The notes under the pieces: generated by a model
Databases searched by the model: none
Seen by the model: the letters and a program-made list of their open reading frames with translations, nothing else
Told to the model about the DNA's origin: nothing
Assembly: GCA_023101885.1 (NCBI GenBank)
Contig: JALPQD010000004.1
Location: 16,148,688 to 16,212,687 of the forward strand
DNA: 64,000 nt
DNA from: Typhlomys cinereus
Lineage: Eukaryota; Chordata; Mammalia; Rodentia; Platacanthomyidae
Direction: 5' to 3'
Translations under genes and position numbers: made by a program
Part shown: piece by piece, positions 1 to 11,169 of the stretch
Position numbering within the stretch: position 1 is the first letter of the stretch
How the letters are laid out: each line of letters starts with the position of its first letter

Positions 1-960
1 AGGCTGAGTGCTAAGTGCTCTTCAAATTCATGGGTATAATAGCAAGTATTTTCAGAGCATTTGGTGTACTGTCTTCCAAACATGTCAGTTAGTTCATAGA
101 TTGTTTTTCCCTTTTGATCTATTTCCTTTTTTTTTTTTAGTTTTTAACAGTAATAGCAATGTGTTCCATTCTGACAAGCAGGTCTTGAATTCAATCAGAA
201 AGCTGTTGACACTCATGCCATGATTACACTGGTGGTCACCTATTGCCATGGTGATTTTCTTGCAACTTGTAGATATCATGGCTTTATGAGGCCTGTGATT
301 ATTCCGTTCTCTCAGCAGCTTCTATGGTATTTCTTGGTACTATATAAGTTATCCAGCAAGGAGGAAGTTCTCAGGAAAGTTTCGATTGCTGTATTTTGCC
401 CATGTTCTATGACTGATATGTGTTGCATCTTCACTAAGAGGTCATGCTCACAGATTTTTAGAAACCGACCAAGAGCAATGACAAAAGCATATAATGTTTG
501 GAAGTCTTTGAGACCTCTCTGACCAACATTTTATAAGGAAATATGACATTCTTGTTAATTCTAGCATAGTTTTAGTTGTCACCAGGTACTATGTGAATTG
601 GCTCAGGGCTTTTTTTGATTTTCCCTGTTTTTCTCCTCTGTATAGGGACTGCCCATTTTTGTTCCTTTCTTTGAAAGACATGATTTTTTTTGACATATTA
701 CTAACATCGGAGGTTCCTATGGGGTTACCTTCCACATCTTAGGGTTTTTTTTTGTATAAATCCCTCTGTTCCTTCTATATCCCATCCCCTCATGATGCCT
801 TCCTGGGTATTTTTCAATTATTCCCTGTCACACTCTACTTGCTATAGTATTCTAAATCTTCCCTTTAAAAGTTTTCACCCTAATCATTTATTTCCACTTT
901 CCCACTCATTGGTCTCTTTTGAATTTTCTGGAATTACAGTAATTCCAAATCAAATGCATT
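1..960 (-). repeat. Old L1 3' UTR fragment, 5'-truncated, cut by window edge
   Basis: Bases about 310-960 match 6,180-6,820, the 3' UTR of the old minus-strand L1-A. Shared stretches are the ttatccagcaaggag motif, the 'catcttca..aa.agtc' stretch, the 'agacctctctgaccaac' neighbourhood and the T-rich 'ttcctttctttg' end. The first 300 bases look like rodent Lx-type L1 3' UTR read in reverse. No ORF2 sequence follows after 960, where the match with the L1-A copy ends, so this is a truncated 3' end. Short ORFs inside it carry no coding signal. The family is inferred from memory of rodent L1 3' UTRs; the internal match was seen directly. Confidence 0.6.
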
Positions 961-1737
961 GGCAAGTATATCATCTCCAGATAATTATCTATTCACTACA
1001 ACTATGCAAAACTTTCACTTAAATATTGTATTACTTTCAATCTTTTGTAACTTTCAAGTATAAATTTTCATTCATTTTAACATCTCATTTGTCCAAATGA
1101 TTTTCTAAAATTTCACTTTCTTACAAAGACATCTCTAATTTAAAAATCACCACCATTATACACATAGCACTTTTACAAAACAAAGCATTAGAAATTGGAT
1201 TTCCCTTAAGAAATTAATAACCTGTATCAGCAGTGACTTTACACAAGCAATTTTATTTAAATATGCTAATATTTCTGTGTTTGATCTTTTAGCCTCTGAT
1301 CTCTTAGTTTAATCTTTAATAATTAGGTCTGTAAGCAAAGACTTTTTCATTGGTGATAATTTTTTTCCATAAACACATTGTTCAGTTTTCCTTAAATAAA
1401 CTTAAATTTTTAGGATGATATATGGGCATCAACCATTTCAAATGAATATAAGAAAATAACACAAGGCCAAGAGGAGTGTGTGCATGTTATTCCCTAAGTT
1501 CACCAAACAGTACTGACTCTTACCTGCTTTAATTAGATTTTTCTGCCACAGGAACAAACCAATGATTTTTCTGAGTCTGCATAAAGTCTGTGGTTCTCAA
1601 AAATGGAAGTATTAATACCTTGTAGTAATCTCTCTTTCTGTCTCTTTCTCTGCTATCAGTGCATATTATATTCTATAACTAAATTTTTATGAAATTTAGG
1701 AACACAAAATAGCTAAACAAAGTGTTCTTTTTCAAGA

Positions 1738-2060
1738 GCATGCAAACAAGATTGGGAAAATGTGTCTGTTGGTAAAGTGCTTGCTACAAAAGTAGGACTT
1801 TGGTTTGATCTTTAGCACCTATATAGACTCCAGGCATGGTGGCACTAGCTGCTAGAACTGTAGGGACAGAAACAGGATCTGTGTATCTCACTATATAACT
1901 GAATTATTGAATTCTTGCTGAGCAAGAAACCATGTCTCAAATAATAAGGCTGAAAAAATTGGAAGACACTTGACATTGACCCTTAGGTCCACATATATCT
2001 ACACACACATACAAGCTCCCACATGCACACAATCTCATAAACAAATACATGTATAGTACA
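1738..2060 (+). repeat. B4-type composite SINE (tRNA-like head plus B1-like body), degraded
   Basis: It reads in order: a diverged tRNA-like head (gttggtaaagtgcttgct, then a weak box B near 1,802), a B1/Alu-like core (ccaggcatggtggcacta, 1,831-1,848), the 'gagcaagaaaccatgtctca' stretch and a tail rich in CA and ACAC. This order is that of rodent B4 SINEs. It is strongly diverged, so probably old and inactive. Confidence 0.6.
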
Positions 2061-2099
2061 CATACAAGCATAAACAATCACTTTCATTATTTTTATACA

Positions 2100-3935
2100 A
2101 GAAGTTTATTTTTATTCAAAGATGGAGCAGGAAGGCCTTTGATTATGTGACATTCAAATTTATTCATTTAAATAATTTTGGAGTCAACAATAGACAAAGA
2201 GGCATCTTTGTCAAGTGATGCTCAGTTTTCTTCATTGAAATATAATAATAACCAGTTTTGCAAATTTCTCAGAATAAATTTTGAGATTAAAATGAAATAG
2301 CATGGTAAAGTTTAAATATTAAAATTTAAATATTGCTAATTAATTATGTTGCCTTTTGTGACTATTTTAGACTGTTTTTGTAAAGATAAAAATGTGACAT
2401 TTACTTACCTGTCATGAGTCTTTGCATATGCCTTATAAGACTAAGTAGAGGGAAACTCATTTAATGTTTGTGGTAAAAGGTCTGGTAAAAACAGAGTTGT
2501 GAGGGATTAAGTGAAAAGTCAGAACCAAACTGATCCTGTTATTCCTGAAAATTTTGCCATTCCTAAATCTAGCTGCGCAACCTTGGAGAATTGAGAGAGA
2601 CATGCTGGTCTTGTTGAGAAGATAGCAAAAGCAGAATGAATCATGAAGACTCGAATCATTGTGTAGAAATGAAGACTGTTCTCTTAAATAAGTCACACAT
2701 TTCCTTGTTGTGAATTAATCAAAATAAGATTTTTAATCTTTTGTAAAAAATTGAAATTTTGCAGAATATGAAAAGGAGAGATTTATAAGTAGAGATACAT
2801 GCAGAAGTTTCTAATCTCCTCCATGACTTGCATGCATAATTATCCTTTTATTCTGAAAATTTAAATAGTACTTAATGTAAGACATTTGCTAGATATTTTA
2901 GAATAACTAGACCGGAAAGCAGCATCCAAAATCATTTATAAAATGTTAGCCAATATTGTTGAAGGGATTTCCTGACCTCAGCATTTGTTTCACAACAACT
3001 CACATTTCCTAATGCAAAGGAAATAAAAGCCAGTCCAAACCATGAGACACATGAAAACTGATGATCTAGTCTGTAAAATGCTGTGAGCTTATTTGCAGTC
3101 CAACATTGTCAGTTAGTGATTTTTAGTTTCCTTCCCACGGAGCAGTCTGTCACTATTTGATGGCTTGGAATAAAATAGTCAACTCATAGTTGCACTAAAA
3201 GATGGGATCTTAAGCATTAGCTCATTTGTTTAGGAGCTGACTTCTTTCAGCTTTAAAATCCCAGGTCTAGATTGAAATTTTTCACACTATATCATTATGA
3301 TATTTGGGGTAGAACCCAAAGAAGCATAGCCAAGCACAGGGAGTAAAGAAAACAATCTGAAAAAGTAACAATGGGAAACAGCTCTCAACATAAGATATTT
3401 TCTGTTTTCTTACGCTGTACCAGCTATAAGATGGACTTAAATGATACAAATCCACTTTTAAATGTTTAACTGAAGTAAAATATCTGTGCCTAAATTTCAT
3501 GTGAGTATAATGAGTGATGAATTTTTTTTCTCCAATCAAATTTTCCAGTTGTAATCAGTACATTAAGAGCTCATCTGGGATTTCCTTTCTCTGTCTTTCT
3601 CCATCACACACTGACCAAGGAAGAAATAGCACAAATTCATTTTATTTGCTTTTGTACTCTGTTCCAACCTAAATGACAGGCTTTTGTGGATCATCACCTG
3701 TAGAAAAGTAATGATTGGAAAACTCATTCTCAAATTGCAATGCTTTAGATAAGTTATTCCTACTGTATAATAGTATTATATCCATACAGGGATTAATTAT
3801 TTTGAAACTTTTCATGCTATTGTGATTTATCTTCCAATGAAGATTTCATTTATCACTTTGGAAAATATTTGGATATTATTCAGTTTGGAATTTATTTAGA
3901 ATTTTTAAATAATATGCATTCTATTAGGTGTGGTA
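2100..3935. other. AT-rich stretch, nothing recognised
   Basis: No repeat family, RNA gene or exon-like ORF could be supported. The two short minus-strand ORFs (79 and 85 codons) lack any recognisable motif and look like chance. Confidence 0.5.
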
Positions 3936-3938
3936 TGT

Positions 3939-3940
<2 letters not shown>

Positions 3941-3981
<41 letters not shown>

Positions 3982-3996
3982 GTGTGTATGTATATG
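3941..3996. repeat. (TG)n microsatellite
   Basis: An almost pure TG run with a few interruptions (gcg, tatg). The cysteine/valine-rich ORF across it is an artefact of the repeat. Confidence 0.95.
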
Positions 3997-3999
3997 TTT

Positions 4000-4715
4000 A
4001 AATATGACAGACTTTAGAGTTCTGAGCTATTTCACTGAGTCACAAAGTGCATTATATAACTTTTCACACATGTTTAGTCAAATGAAGGACACTTTCAGTG
4101 TCCTAATTTTTATCCTTTATGCTGAGAAAATAGTGGCACTATATAGTGGGAATTTCTGTTGTTTTTTGCTTGCTTGTTTCTCTAGTACACCAAAACAAGG
4201 TACTCTTGACTCTTCATCTTCCTGTTTCACCCTTCATAGTGCAGCAGAAGTTATCATGAGATAGCATTCTGGGTTCTTAACTGTGTCTTTAATTTGCATT
4301 TCCATATTTACTATGAAATTTAGCAAATTTTATGTTTATTAATCATCTTGATTTTTCTTTTATAAAAAGTAGAGTCAACATGTTTGCTGAACAATTTTAT
4401 TTTTCATTTTTAATCTGAATTAACATAGCATTTGATTTCTATGAATTGCATACTTTAATTTTTATTTCATGTCCTTTTTATGTTTTCTTTCTTCAATGGC
4501 CTTTTCATTCACATGATAGAAAATTTTAAAGAACATAAGTCTTATAATAAATATTGTGTGATTTATATACATTTTTTCCTGTGTCAGCATGTTGTGATCT
4601 GTTTAAATAATGTGCTTACTCTAGGATCAAGTAGCTAATGCTTTCTAGATATTTATCAATTTAAATTTCATGATTGATAGTTCATCAAAATGCTTTTCTT
4701 TTATTTTAAAAAAAA
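4000..4715. other. AT-rich stretch, nothing recognised
   Basis: AT-rich sequence with scattered T tracts. No family or coding signal could be supported. Confidence 0.5.
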
Positions 4716-4721
4716 TTCAGG

Positions 4722-4905
4722 TGCAGTGAGATCGCTCAGCATGTAAGGCGGCTGCTTGAAAGCCAGGAGACCTGAATTGGATTTCCAGATCCCACAGAGT
4801 AGAAGGAGAAAACTGACCTTTGATTTCCATATGTGCACCATGGCATACATGTCTCTCTCTCTCTCTCTCTGTCTTGCAAATAAATAAATATAATATTTAA
4901 TAATT
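4722..4905 (+). repeat. B2/B3-like tRNA-derived SINE
   Basis: The head 'gtgagatcgctcagca' is a box-A-like tRNA stretch. It is followed by 'gacctgaattggatttcc' (box B region), 'ggagaaaactgacc', 'tgatttccatatgtgcacc' and 'atggcatac'. The element then runs into a TC repeat and an A/T-rich tail (aaataaataaata). This is the order of rodent B2/B3 elements. Confidence 0.55.
4852..4870. repeat. (TC)n microsatellite in SINE tail
   Basis: A pure TC run where the SINE body passes into its A-rich tail. Confidence 0.85.
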
Positions 4906-5051
4906 ATTTATTAGTATTTTGAATTTTTAGAACTTGAAATATGGACATAGATAACACACACACACACATAAATGATAACTAGTAACATTACAAATAAAGA
5001 AATGAAAGTGTTTATTTGTGACATATATTCATTCCTTTGTCAATGCTATGG

Positions 5052-5052
<1 letters not shown>

Positions 5053-5088
<36 letters not shown>
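5053..5088. repeat. (ATT)n microsatellite
   Basis: About twelve ATT units. On the minus strand this reads as an (AAT)n tail. It could be the expanded poly(A) tail of a minus-strand retroelement occupying the next several hundred bases. Confidence 0.9.
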
Positions 5089-6176
5089 GTTTTTTATTTT
5101 TCTACTTTCACAAATACATCCCTGGTTTCCTCCATCTCCACTCATTCCTACCCCCACCCTTTCTTCATCAATCCCTCCCACATTCCTGACTGTATCCTTC
5201 TATGGACCCCAGGATGCAGTCTTGCTTGTGTACACTTGTGTGGGTTCAGGCCACTGTGTCATATCAAGTTGCCTCTCTTTGGGATGGCACTCTTTGGACC
5301 ATCCCACTGATTGGGGCACTTCCCTTGTTCACTCATCCAGCTTTAACCCCAGGGTTTCCACTGTATGTCCTTCTTTCTTGAGTTCCTAGATAATCTATGG
5401 CAGCATGTTGGTATGTTAGTCATTATGTAGGTCTATGAAGGAAACATCTCACTCTAGTGAGTTCTTAGATGCAGCAGTCCTGCCTTGAGTGGAATGTCTT
5501 GTCCAAAGGTGAACCTTCCCATCTTTAGGTTCTTACAATCTCACTGTCCCCTTTTCTGCATGGTTCCCAAAGCCTTAGAATGGGGATTAGGTTGCCCTGA
5601 TTCTGGGTGAGCTTTTTTGAGTCACTGGTATTCTCCATTATGGTTGGATATTGCTGTCCACTTCACTGTCTTTCATTGCTCTAGCTGCATCCTGAAAGGG
5701 TATTGAGATCCCCTATCTCTGTTGTAGAAGAAGACTTCTAGGCACAATATTAAATGTTCTTCCAATATAAAGGAGATTTATTTTCAAGCAAGCAGGACCA
5801 AATAGGCAAAATGCATGTAGTGTTGCTTTCTCAGGAACAGAGAAACAGAGAGGCAGAGAAGCAGAGAGAGGCAAAGAGAGACAATCCAGTTTCTGGGGTC
5901 TCTTATTGGACAGAGTCATGTAACCTTGATGAGAAAAGGGAAGGAGTATGACTATAGACTAGGGGTATATACTGGGATGTAAAGGAGGGCCCACCCTGAA
6001 GTGGGTGAAAGTCCTTGGGATCCACAGACAAGTTGAGGTCTATAGAATTGTCCTTGGGATACTGGAGCTGTCTTAGCCAAGTAAACTGGGAGCTGTGAAG
6101 AGTTCTTTGCAGAACATGCACATCTGATGGGGGGACAGCTTGATTCATTTTGTGTTTAACATGCCCAACATATAAC
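5089..6176. repeat. Unclassified repeat-like block flanking L1-A
   Basis: The (ATT)n tract is followed by pyrimidine-rich sequence resembling a reversed L1 3' UTR (5,100-5,190) and about 900 bases I cannot place. The minus strand has an AATAAA-like signal near 5,770-5,775. A (GAGA)-rich patch lies at 5,835-5,882. The block stops just before 'tggtact', where L1-A sequence resumes. It may be an LTR or a second 3' UTR; neither is shown. Confidence 0.35.
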
Positions 6177-7028
6177 ACATGGTACTGTGTAAGCTATCCA
6201 GCAAGGAGTAAGTTCTCAGACAAGTTCCAGTTGATGTATTTTGCCCGTGTTCTGTGATTCATATCTGTTGCATCTTCAGTAATAAAGTCTTACTGACAGT
6301 TTTTGGAGAGCAACCAAGACCAATGGCAAAAGCCTATAATGTTTTGGGGGCCTCTGAGTCCTCTCTGACCCAACATTTTATCAGGAAGTGCCATACTCCT
6401 GTAACTTGCAGTATAATTTTGTCACTGGCTTCTAAGTGGATCAGCTCAGGACTTTTTTTTCCTGTTTTCATTACTTTCTGCTCCTTTGCATAGGAACTGC
6501 CTATTCTTGTTCCTTTCTTTGTTCTTTAAGACATTTTTTTGTTTCTGTATTTTTTTCACTTATTACTAGCATAAGAGGTTCTTTGGGGTTATGCTCCACA
6601 ATCTTAGGGTTTTTCTATAAGTCTCTCTGGTCCTCTCATCTCCCATCCCTTATGTATTTTTCCCAATTATTCCCATCTTCATCCTACTCGTCCTGGTATC
6701 CTAAATCTCCCCTTTAAAAGGTTTTACCCTAACTATTCCTTCCTACCTTCCCAATCCTTGGACTTTTTTCTAATTTACTGGCTCTTACAGTGATACCAGT
6801 CCAAATCATTGACAAGGTTATCAGTTTTAACATCTACATATAAGAGAAAACATGTGGTGCTTATCTTTCTGTGTCTGGGATACATAACTCAATACTACAT
6901 TTTCTAGTTCCAACTATTTATGAAAAATTCCATAATCTCATCCTTTCTGATGGCTGAGTAATGTTCATTGTGTATATGTACCACTTTTTCACTATCCATT
7001 CCTCTGTTGATGGACATGGCAGATTCCA

Positions 7029-7048
7029 TTTTTTTTTTTTTTTTTTTT
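7029..7048. repeat. Poly(T) tract inside L1-A
   Basis: A run of about 20 T (A on the coding strand) inside the ORF2 remnant. It encodes the run of lysines after 'LFTIAK' and is a local expansion. Confidence 0.9.
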
Positions 7049-7267
7049 GCTATTGTGAATAGATTTGCAATGAACATAGATAAACAAATGTCTTTGTAAT
7101 AAGACGTAGAGTCTTTTGGAAATATTCCAAGGAATGGTAAAATGGGGTCATATGGCAGTTCCTTTTTTAACTTTCTCATGTACCTCCATACTTATCTCCA
7201 CAAAGGCTGTACCAATTTACACTTCCACCACCAGTGAATTAGTGTCTCTTTTACTCTCTTTTGTTTT

Positions 7268-7271
<4 letters not shown>

Positions 7272-7321
<50 letters not shown>
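7272..7321. repeat. (GT)n microsatellite inside L1-A ORF2
   Basis: About 24 GT units expanded within the ORF2 remnant, replacing a shorter stretch of the L1 sequence. Any ORF across it is an artefact. Confidence 0.95.
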
Positions 7322-7323
<2 letters not shown>

Positions 7324-9603
7324 TATTCTTGATTTTGGCCATTCTGACTGGGGTAAAATGGCATCACAGAGTACTTTTAATTATCATTTCTGTGATAATT
7401 AGAGAAGTTGAGCATCATTTAAGGTATTTGTTTGACATTCTAATTTCTTTCCTTGTTTGGATCCAGGGCCCATTTTTAATTGAAATGTTCACTTTCTTGG
7501 TATTCAGTATATTGAGCTTATTGTATACTCTGGAGATTAATCTTTTGTCAGATTCATAGCTAGCAAAGATTTTCTCCCATTCTGTGGGTTGTCTTTTTGT
7601 GTCTTCTGCAGAACAGAAGCTTTTTATTTAATGAATTCCCATTTGCTGATAAACAGTGTCTAGGGATTTGTTGATCTGTTTAGAAAATGAATACCTAGGC
7701 TTAATTCAAGTTTACTTCCTACTCTTTCTTCTAATAATATAAGAATTCTTGTTTTAATATCAAGGTCTCTCATCCATTTGGAGTTGACTTTTGTATAAGG
7801 AGATGCAAAAGTCAATTTTTATTCTTCTATATATAGATGTCCAATTTTCCCAACACCACTTATAGAAGATGCCACCTTTCCTCTATTGTGCATGTTTGGA
7901 ACCTTTGTCAAAAATCAGGTGACTGTATGTGTGGGAGTTTATATATAGGTCCTTTGTTCTGTTCTATTGGTCAATATATTGCTTTGTGTGAGTAACAAGC
8001 TGCTTCTATTACTGTAGCTCTGTAATATAGTTTGAAATCTGGTATGTTAAAAGATCCAAAATTGCCCAAAGTTGTTTTGAATAATCATGTTTTTTTTCAT
8101 TCTTCCATATGAATTTTGAGATTGTTTTATCATGCTCTGTGAAGAATTGAATTGAGATTTTGACCGGAATTGCATTGACTCTGTATAATGCCTTAGGTAG
8201 GATGGTCAAAATTTCACAATATTGATCCTACCAATCCATGAGCAAGGAAGGTCTTTACTTTGCTAATATCCTCTTTAATTTCTTTCAGTAGTGTTTTGAA
8301 ATTTTTATTATGTAGGTCTTTTATTTCCATGAGTAATTTATTATAAAGTATTATATTTTCTTTGTAGCTGTGGTAAATGGGATTGATTCTGTCATTTCTT
8401 TCTCAGCTTGTTTGTCTCTGGTGTACAAAAAGGCTACTGATTTTTGTATGTTTATTTTCTATCCTGCCACTTTACTGAAATTACTTATTAACTTGAGTAG
8501 TTTCTTGGTGCAGTCATATGAATCTCCCAACTATAGAATCATATCATCTGTAAATAGGGATATTTTAACTTTGTCCTTACTTATCTATATCCCTTTTATT
8601 TCTTTCTCTTGCTTTATTGCTCTAACTAGGATTTCAAGCACAATATTGAACAGGAGTGGTAACAGTGGAGAGCTTTATCTCATTCCAAATCTAAGTTGAA
8701 ACGCCTCAAGTTTTTCCTACTTAGGATGTTCCTTGCTTGTCATATATAATCTATATCAAGTTGGGATAGGTACCTCTTTTCTTGTTTTCTTCAAAACTTT
8801 TATCTTGAAGGGATGTTAGATTTTGTCAAAGGCCTTTTCTGCATCTATTGAGGGAATCATATGATTTTGTTTTTGAGTTTATTAAAATCACTTTTATTGA
8901 TTTACATTTACTAAAACATCCTTGCATTCTGGTATGAACTCAACTGAATCATGATGTATGATCTTATGGATATGCTTTTGAATTTGGTTTGTTAGCATTT
9001 TATTGAATATTTGGGCATCTATTTTCATTAGTGAGATTGGCCTTTATTCTCTCTTTTTTTAGAGTCAGAGTGATATTTGCTTCTTAGAAAGAATTTGGGA
9101 GTATTCCTTCTTTCTCTATTTTATGGAATAATTTAAGAAGTACTAGTGTTAGTTCTCCCCTTAAGGCCTGGTGCAATTCTTCACTGAATCCATCTGATCC
9201 TGGAAGTTTTTTTGTTTGTTTTTGGAAGACTTGAAATTACTATTTCAATTTCATCACTTGTTATTGGGCTGTTTAATGTGTCTATATCTTCTTGAGTCAA
9301 TTTTAGTAGGTCATATGTGTTTAGGAATTCATCCTTTAGATTTCCTTTAGATTGATCATATTATTCTCTTAATTTGTACAGTATCTGTTGCAATTTCCCC
9401 CTTTTCATTTCTGATCTTGTGTTTTGAGTGTTCTCTCTTCCTTTGGTTAGTTAACCTAAGGGCTTGTCAATCTGGTTTATTTTTTTAGAAAATCAGCTCT
9501 TTATTCCACTAATTTTTGTATTGTCTTTTTCAGTTGAATTTTATTGATTTCTGCTCAGATCTTAGATAATTTTTCACATGTTCTATTTTAAAATTGTTTT
9601 GCT

Positions 9604-10177
9604 AAGCTGAAAAAAATCAACAAACCATAATTCAGAACATCAGAGACTCTATATCAACCACCTGGAATCTCTTCTCATCCTGAAGCTCAGGGAAATTTGC
9701 AGAAGAGGAGACAGTAAGATTGTAAGAGCACAAGGATGGGAGGAGTCATGATATGCAAGATACTCCACACAAGTTAGGGCCAAGTAATTATAATAGGACT
9801 CTGTATGATCTGCACAATAACCAACATATCATTGACTCCTCAAAGTCCAGCATGGACTAAAGGCACTAGGATCCTTAGAAGCACGGGATTAATAGTCACA
9901 GTAGTGTTCCTATACTTAAGAGAAACACAAGAAAGAGTTCTAGGAAATACTACTAAGTCCTTACACCTCATCAGAGCGGAGGATCCAGAGGAAAGTTTGA
10001 TATACACATTAAAGGATGCTTCAGAGATGGGGGGAGAGGGCACTGGAAGAAAGGGAGGGAGGGGGAAAGGACGGGGAAAAGGGGGGAGGGAACAGGGAAT
10101 GTTGGAGGGAGGGAGGGGACAGGGATAACTATTACGTTTGTATGAGTGGAAAAATAAATAATAAAATAAAATAAAAT
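9604..10177 (+). mobile_element. Nested L1 3' end (plus strand) with 14 bp TSD, inside L1-A
   Basis: The sequence from 'aatcaacaaaccataattcag' through the purine-rich, G-rich tract (10,028-10,125) and 'tgtatgagtggaaaaataaat' matches the 3' UTR of L1-C at about 61,895-62,410. It ends in an (ATAAA)n tail. The flanking 14-mer aaaattgttttgct occurs at 9,590-9,603 and again at 10,178-10,191. Those are the target-site duplications of target-primed reverse transcription. The interrupted L1-A sequence rejoins at 10,192. Confidence 0.93.
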
Positions 10178-11169
10178 AAAATTGTTTTGCTCCTTTTTCC
10201 TAAGGCTTTCAGGTATTACATTAAGCCATTTACTTAGGATCTTTCTTTTTTTTGTGATGTAGACATTTAGTGCTATAAACGTTCCTCTTAGCATTGTTTT
10301 CAGTGTGTCCTGTAGATTTTGGTAGGTTGTATATTTATTTTCATTAGCTTTTAGAAAGTTTTTAATTTCTTCTTCAATTTTATTTTGGAACCATTTTTCA
10401 TTCAAAAATGTATTGTTTAACTTCCATGAGTTTATGTTAATTTTGATTTTTTCTTTTGTTGTAGGTATTTATTTTTATTCCATTATGGTCTGATAGCATG
10501 AAATGAATTATTTCAACTTTTCTGTATATATGGAGGTTTGATTTGTGTCCTAATATATGGTCTATTTTCAAAAATGTCCCATGAGTTGCTGAGTAGAATG
10601 TGTATTCTTTAGTGTCTGGATGAAATTTTCTGTAGATAGCTGTAAGATCCATTTGATTTATGGTTTCATTTAACTCCTAGGTGTCTCTCTTTAGCTTTTG
10701 ACTTGTCAATTTGTCCAATGTCATAAGTGGGGTATTGAAGTCTCCTACTACCAATGTGTTTAGTTTGATTAGTTGTTTTGTCTCCTGTAGTGTTTGTTTG
10801 ATTATTTTGGGTGCTTCCCATATTTGGTGCACGTATATTTAAGTTTGTAAGATCTTGCTGGAATTTTCCCTTTACTAAGAACCATTTGTATTTCATTTTT
10901 ATCTCATATGGTTTGCTTTAGTTTGAAGTCTGTTTTGCCTGATATTAAGTTGGCAACTCCTGCTTGTTTCCTCTTTCCATTTGCTTGAAGTATTTTGACT
11001 ATTCTTTTACTCTGAGAAAGTGTTTATCTTTCAAGGTGTGGTGTGTTTCTTGGGGGCAGAGAATTGATGGCTCATGATTTTTGATCCAAGTTTAAACCCC
11101 GTGTCTCTTCATTGGGGTGTTGAACTTATTGACATTTAAAGTTATTATTGAAAGGTGTTTAATGGTTCC

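Larger units (their letters stand above)
6800..11120 (-). pseudogene. L1-A ORF2 remnant (endonuclease/reverse transcriptase)
   Basis: In life this ORF would nick target DNA and reverse-transcribe L1 RNA. Fragments in different frames match the ORF2 of L1-C at 57,302-61,451 in the right order. They include 'HSAIRKDEI'-like C-terminal sequence, '[12 protein letters not shown]', 'FIALNVYITKK', '[14 protein letters not shown]' (catalytic Asp of the endonuclease) and 'LNIRAPNMG'. Frameshifts and stops split it into short pieces, and 588 bases of nested L1 plus TSD interrupt it. The ends are set by comparison with L1-C and are approximate. Confidence 0.75.

Noticed and set aside
3869..4264. 131-codon ORF with a Cys/Val run
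   Set aside because: The run is the translated (TG)n microsatellite. There is no domain and no splice or promoter context. Similar ORFs at 7,116, 13,456, 19,572, 20,022, 38,152, 40,157, 43,267 and 58,418 are rejected for the same reason.
9971..10405. 144-codon minus-strand ORF joining an L1 ORF2 piece to a Pro/Ser-rich end
   Set aside because: The N-terminal part is the L1-A ORF2 remnant. The rest is the reverse of the nested L1's purine tract, so it is a chance fusion.
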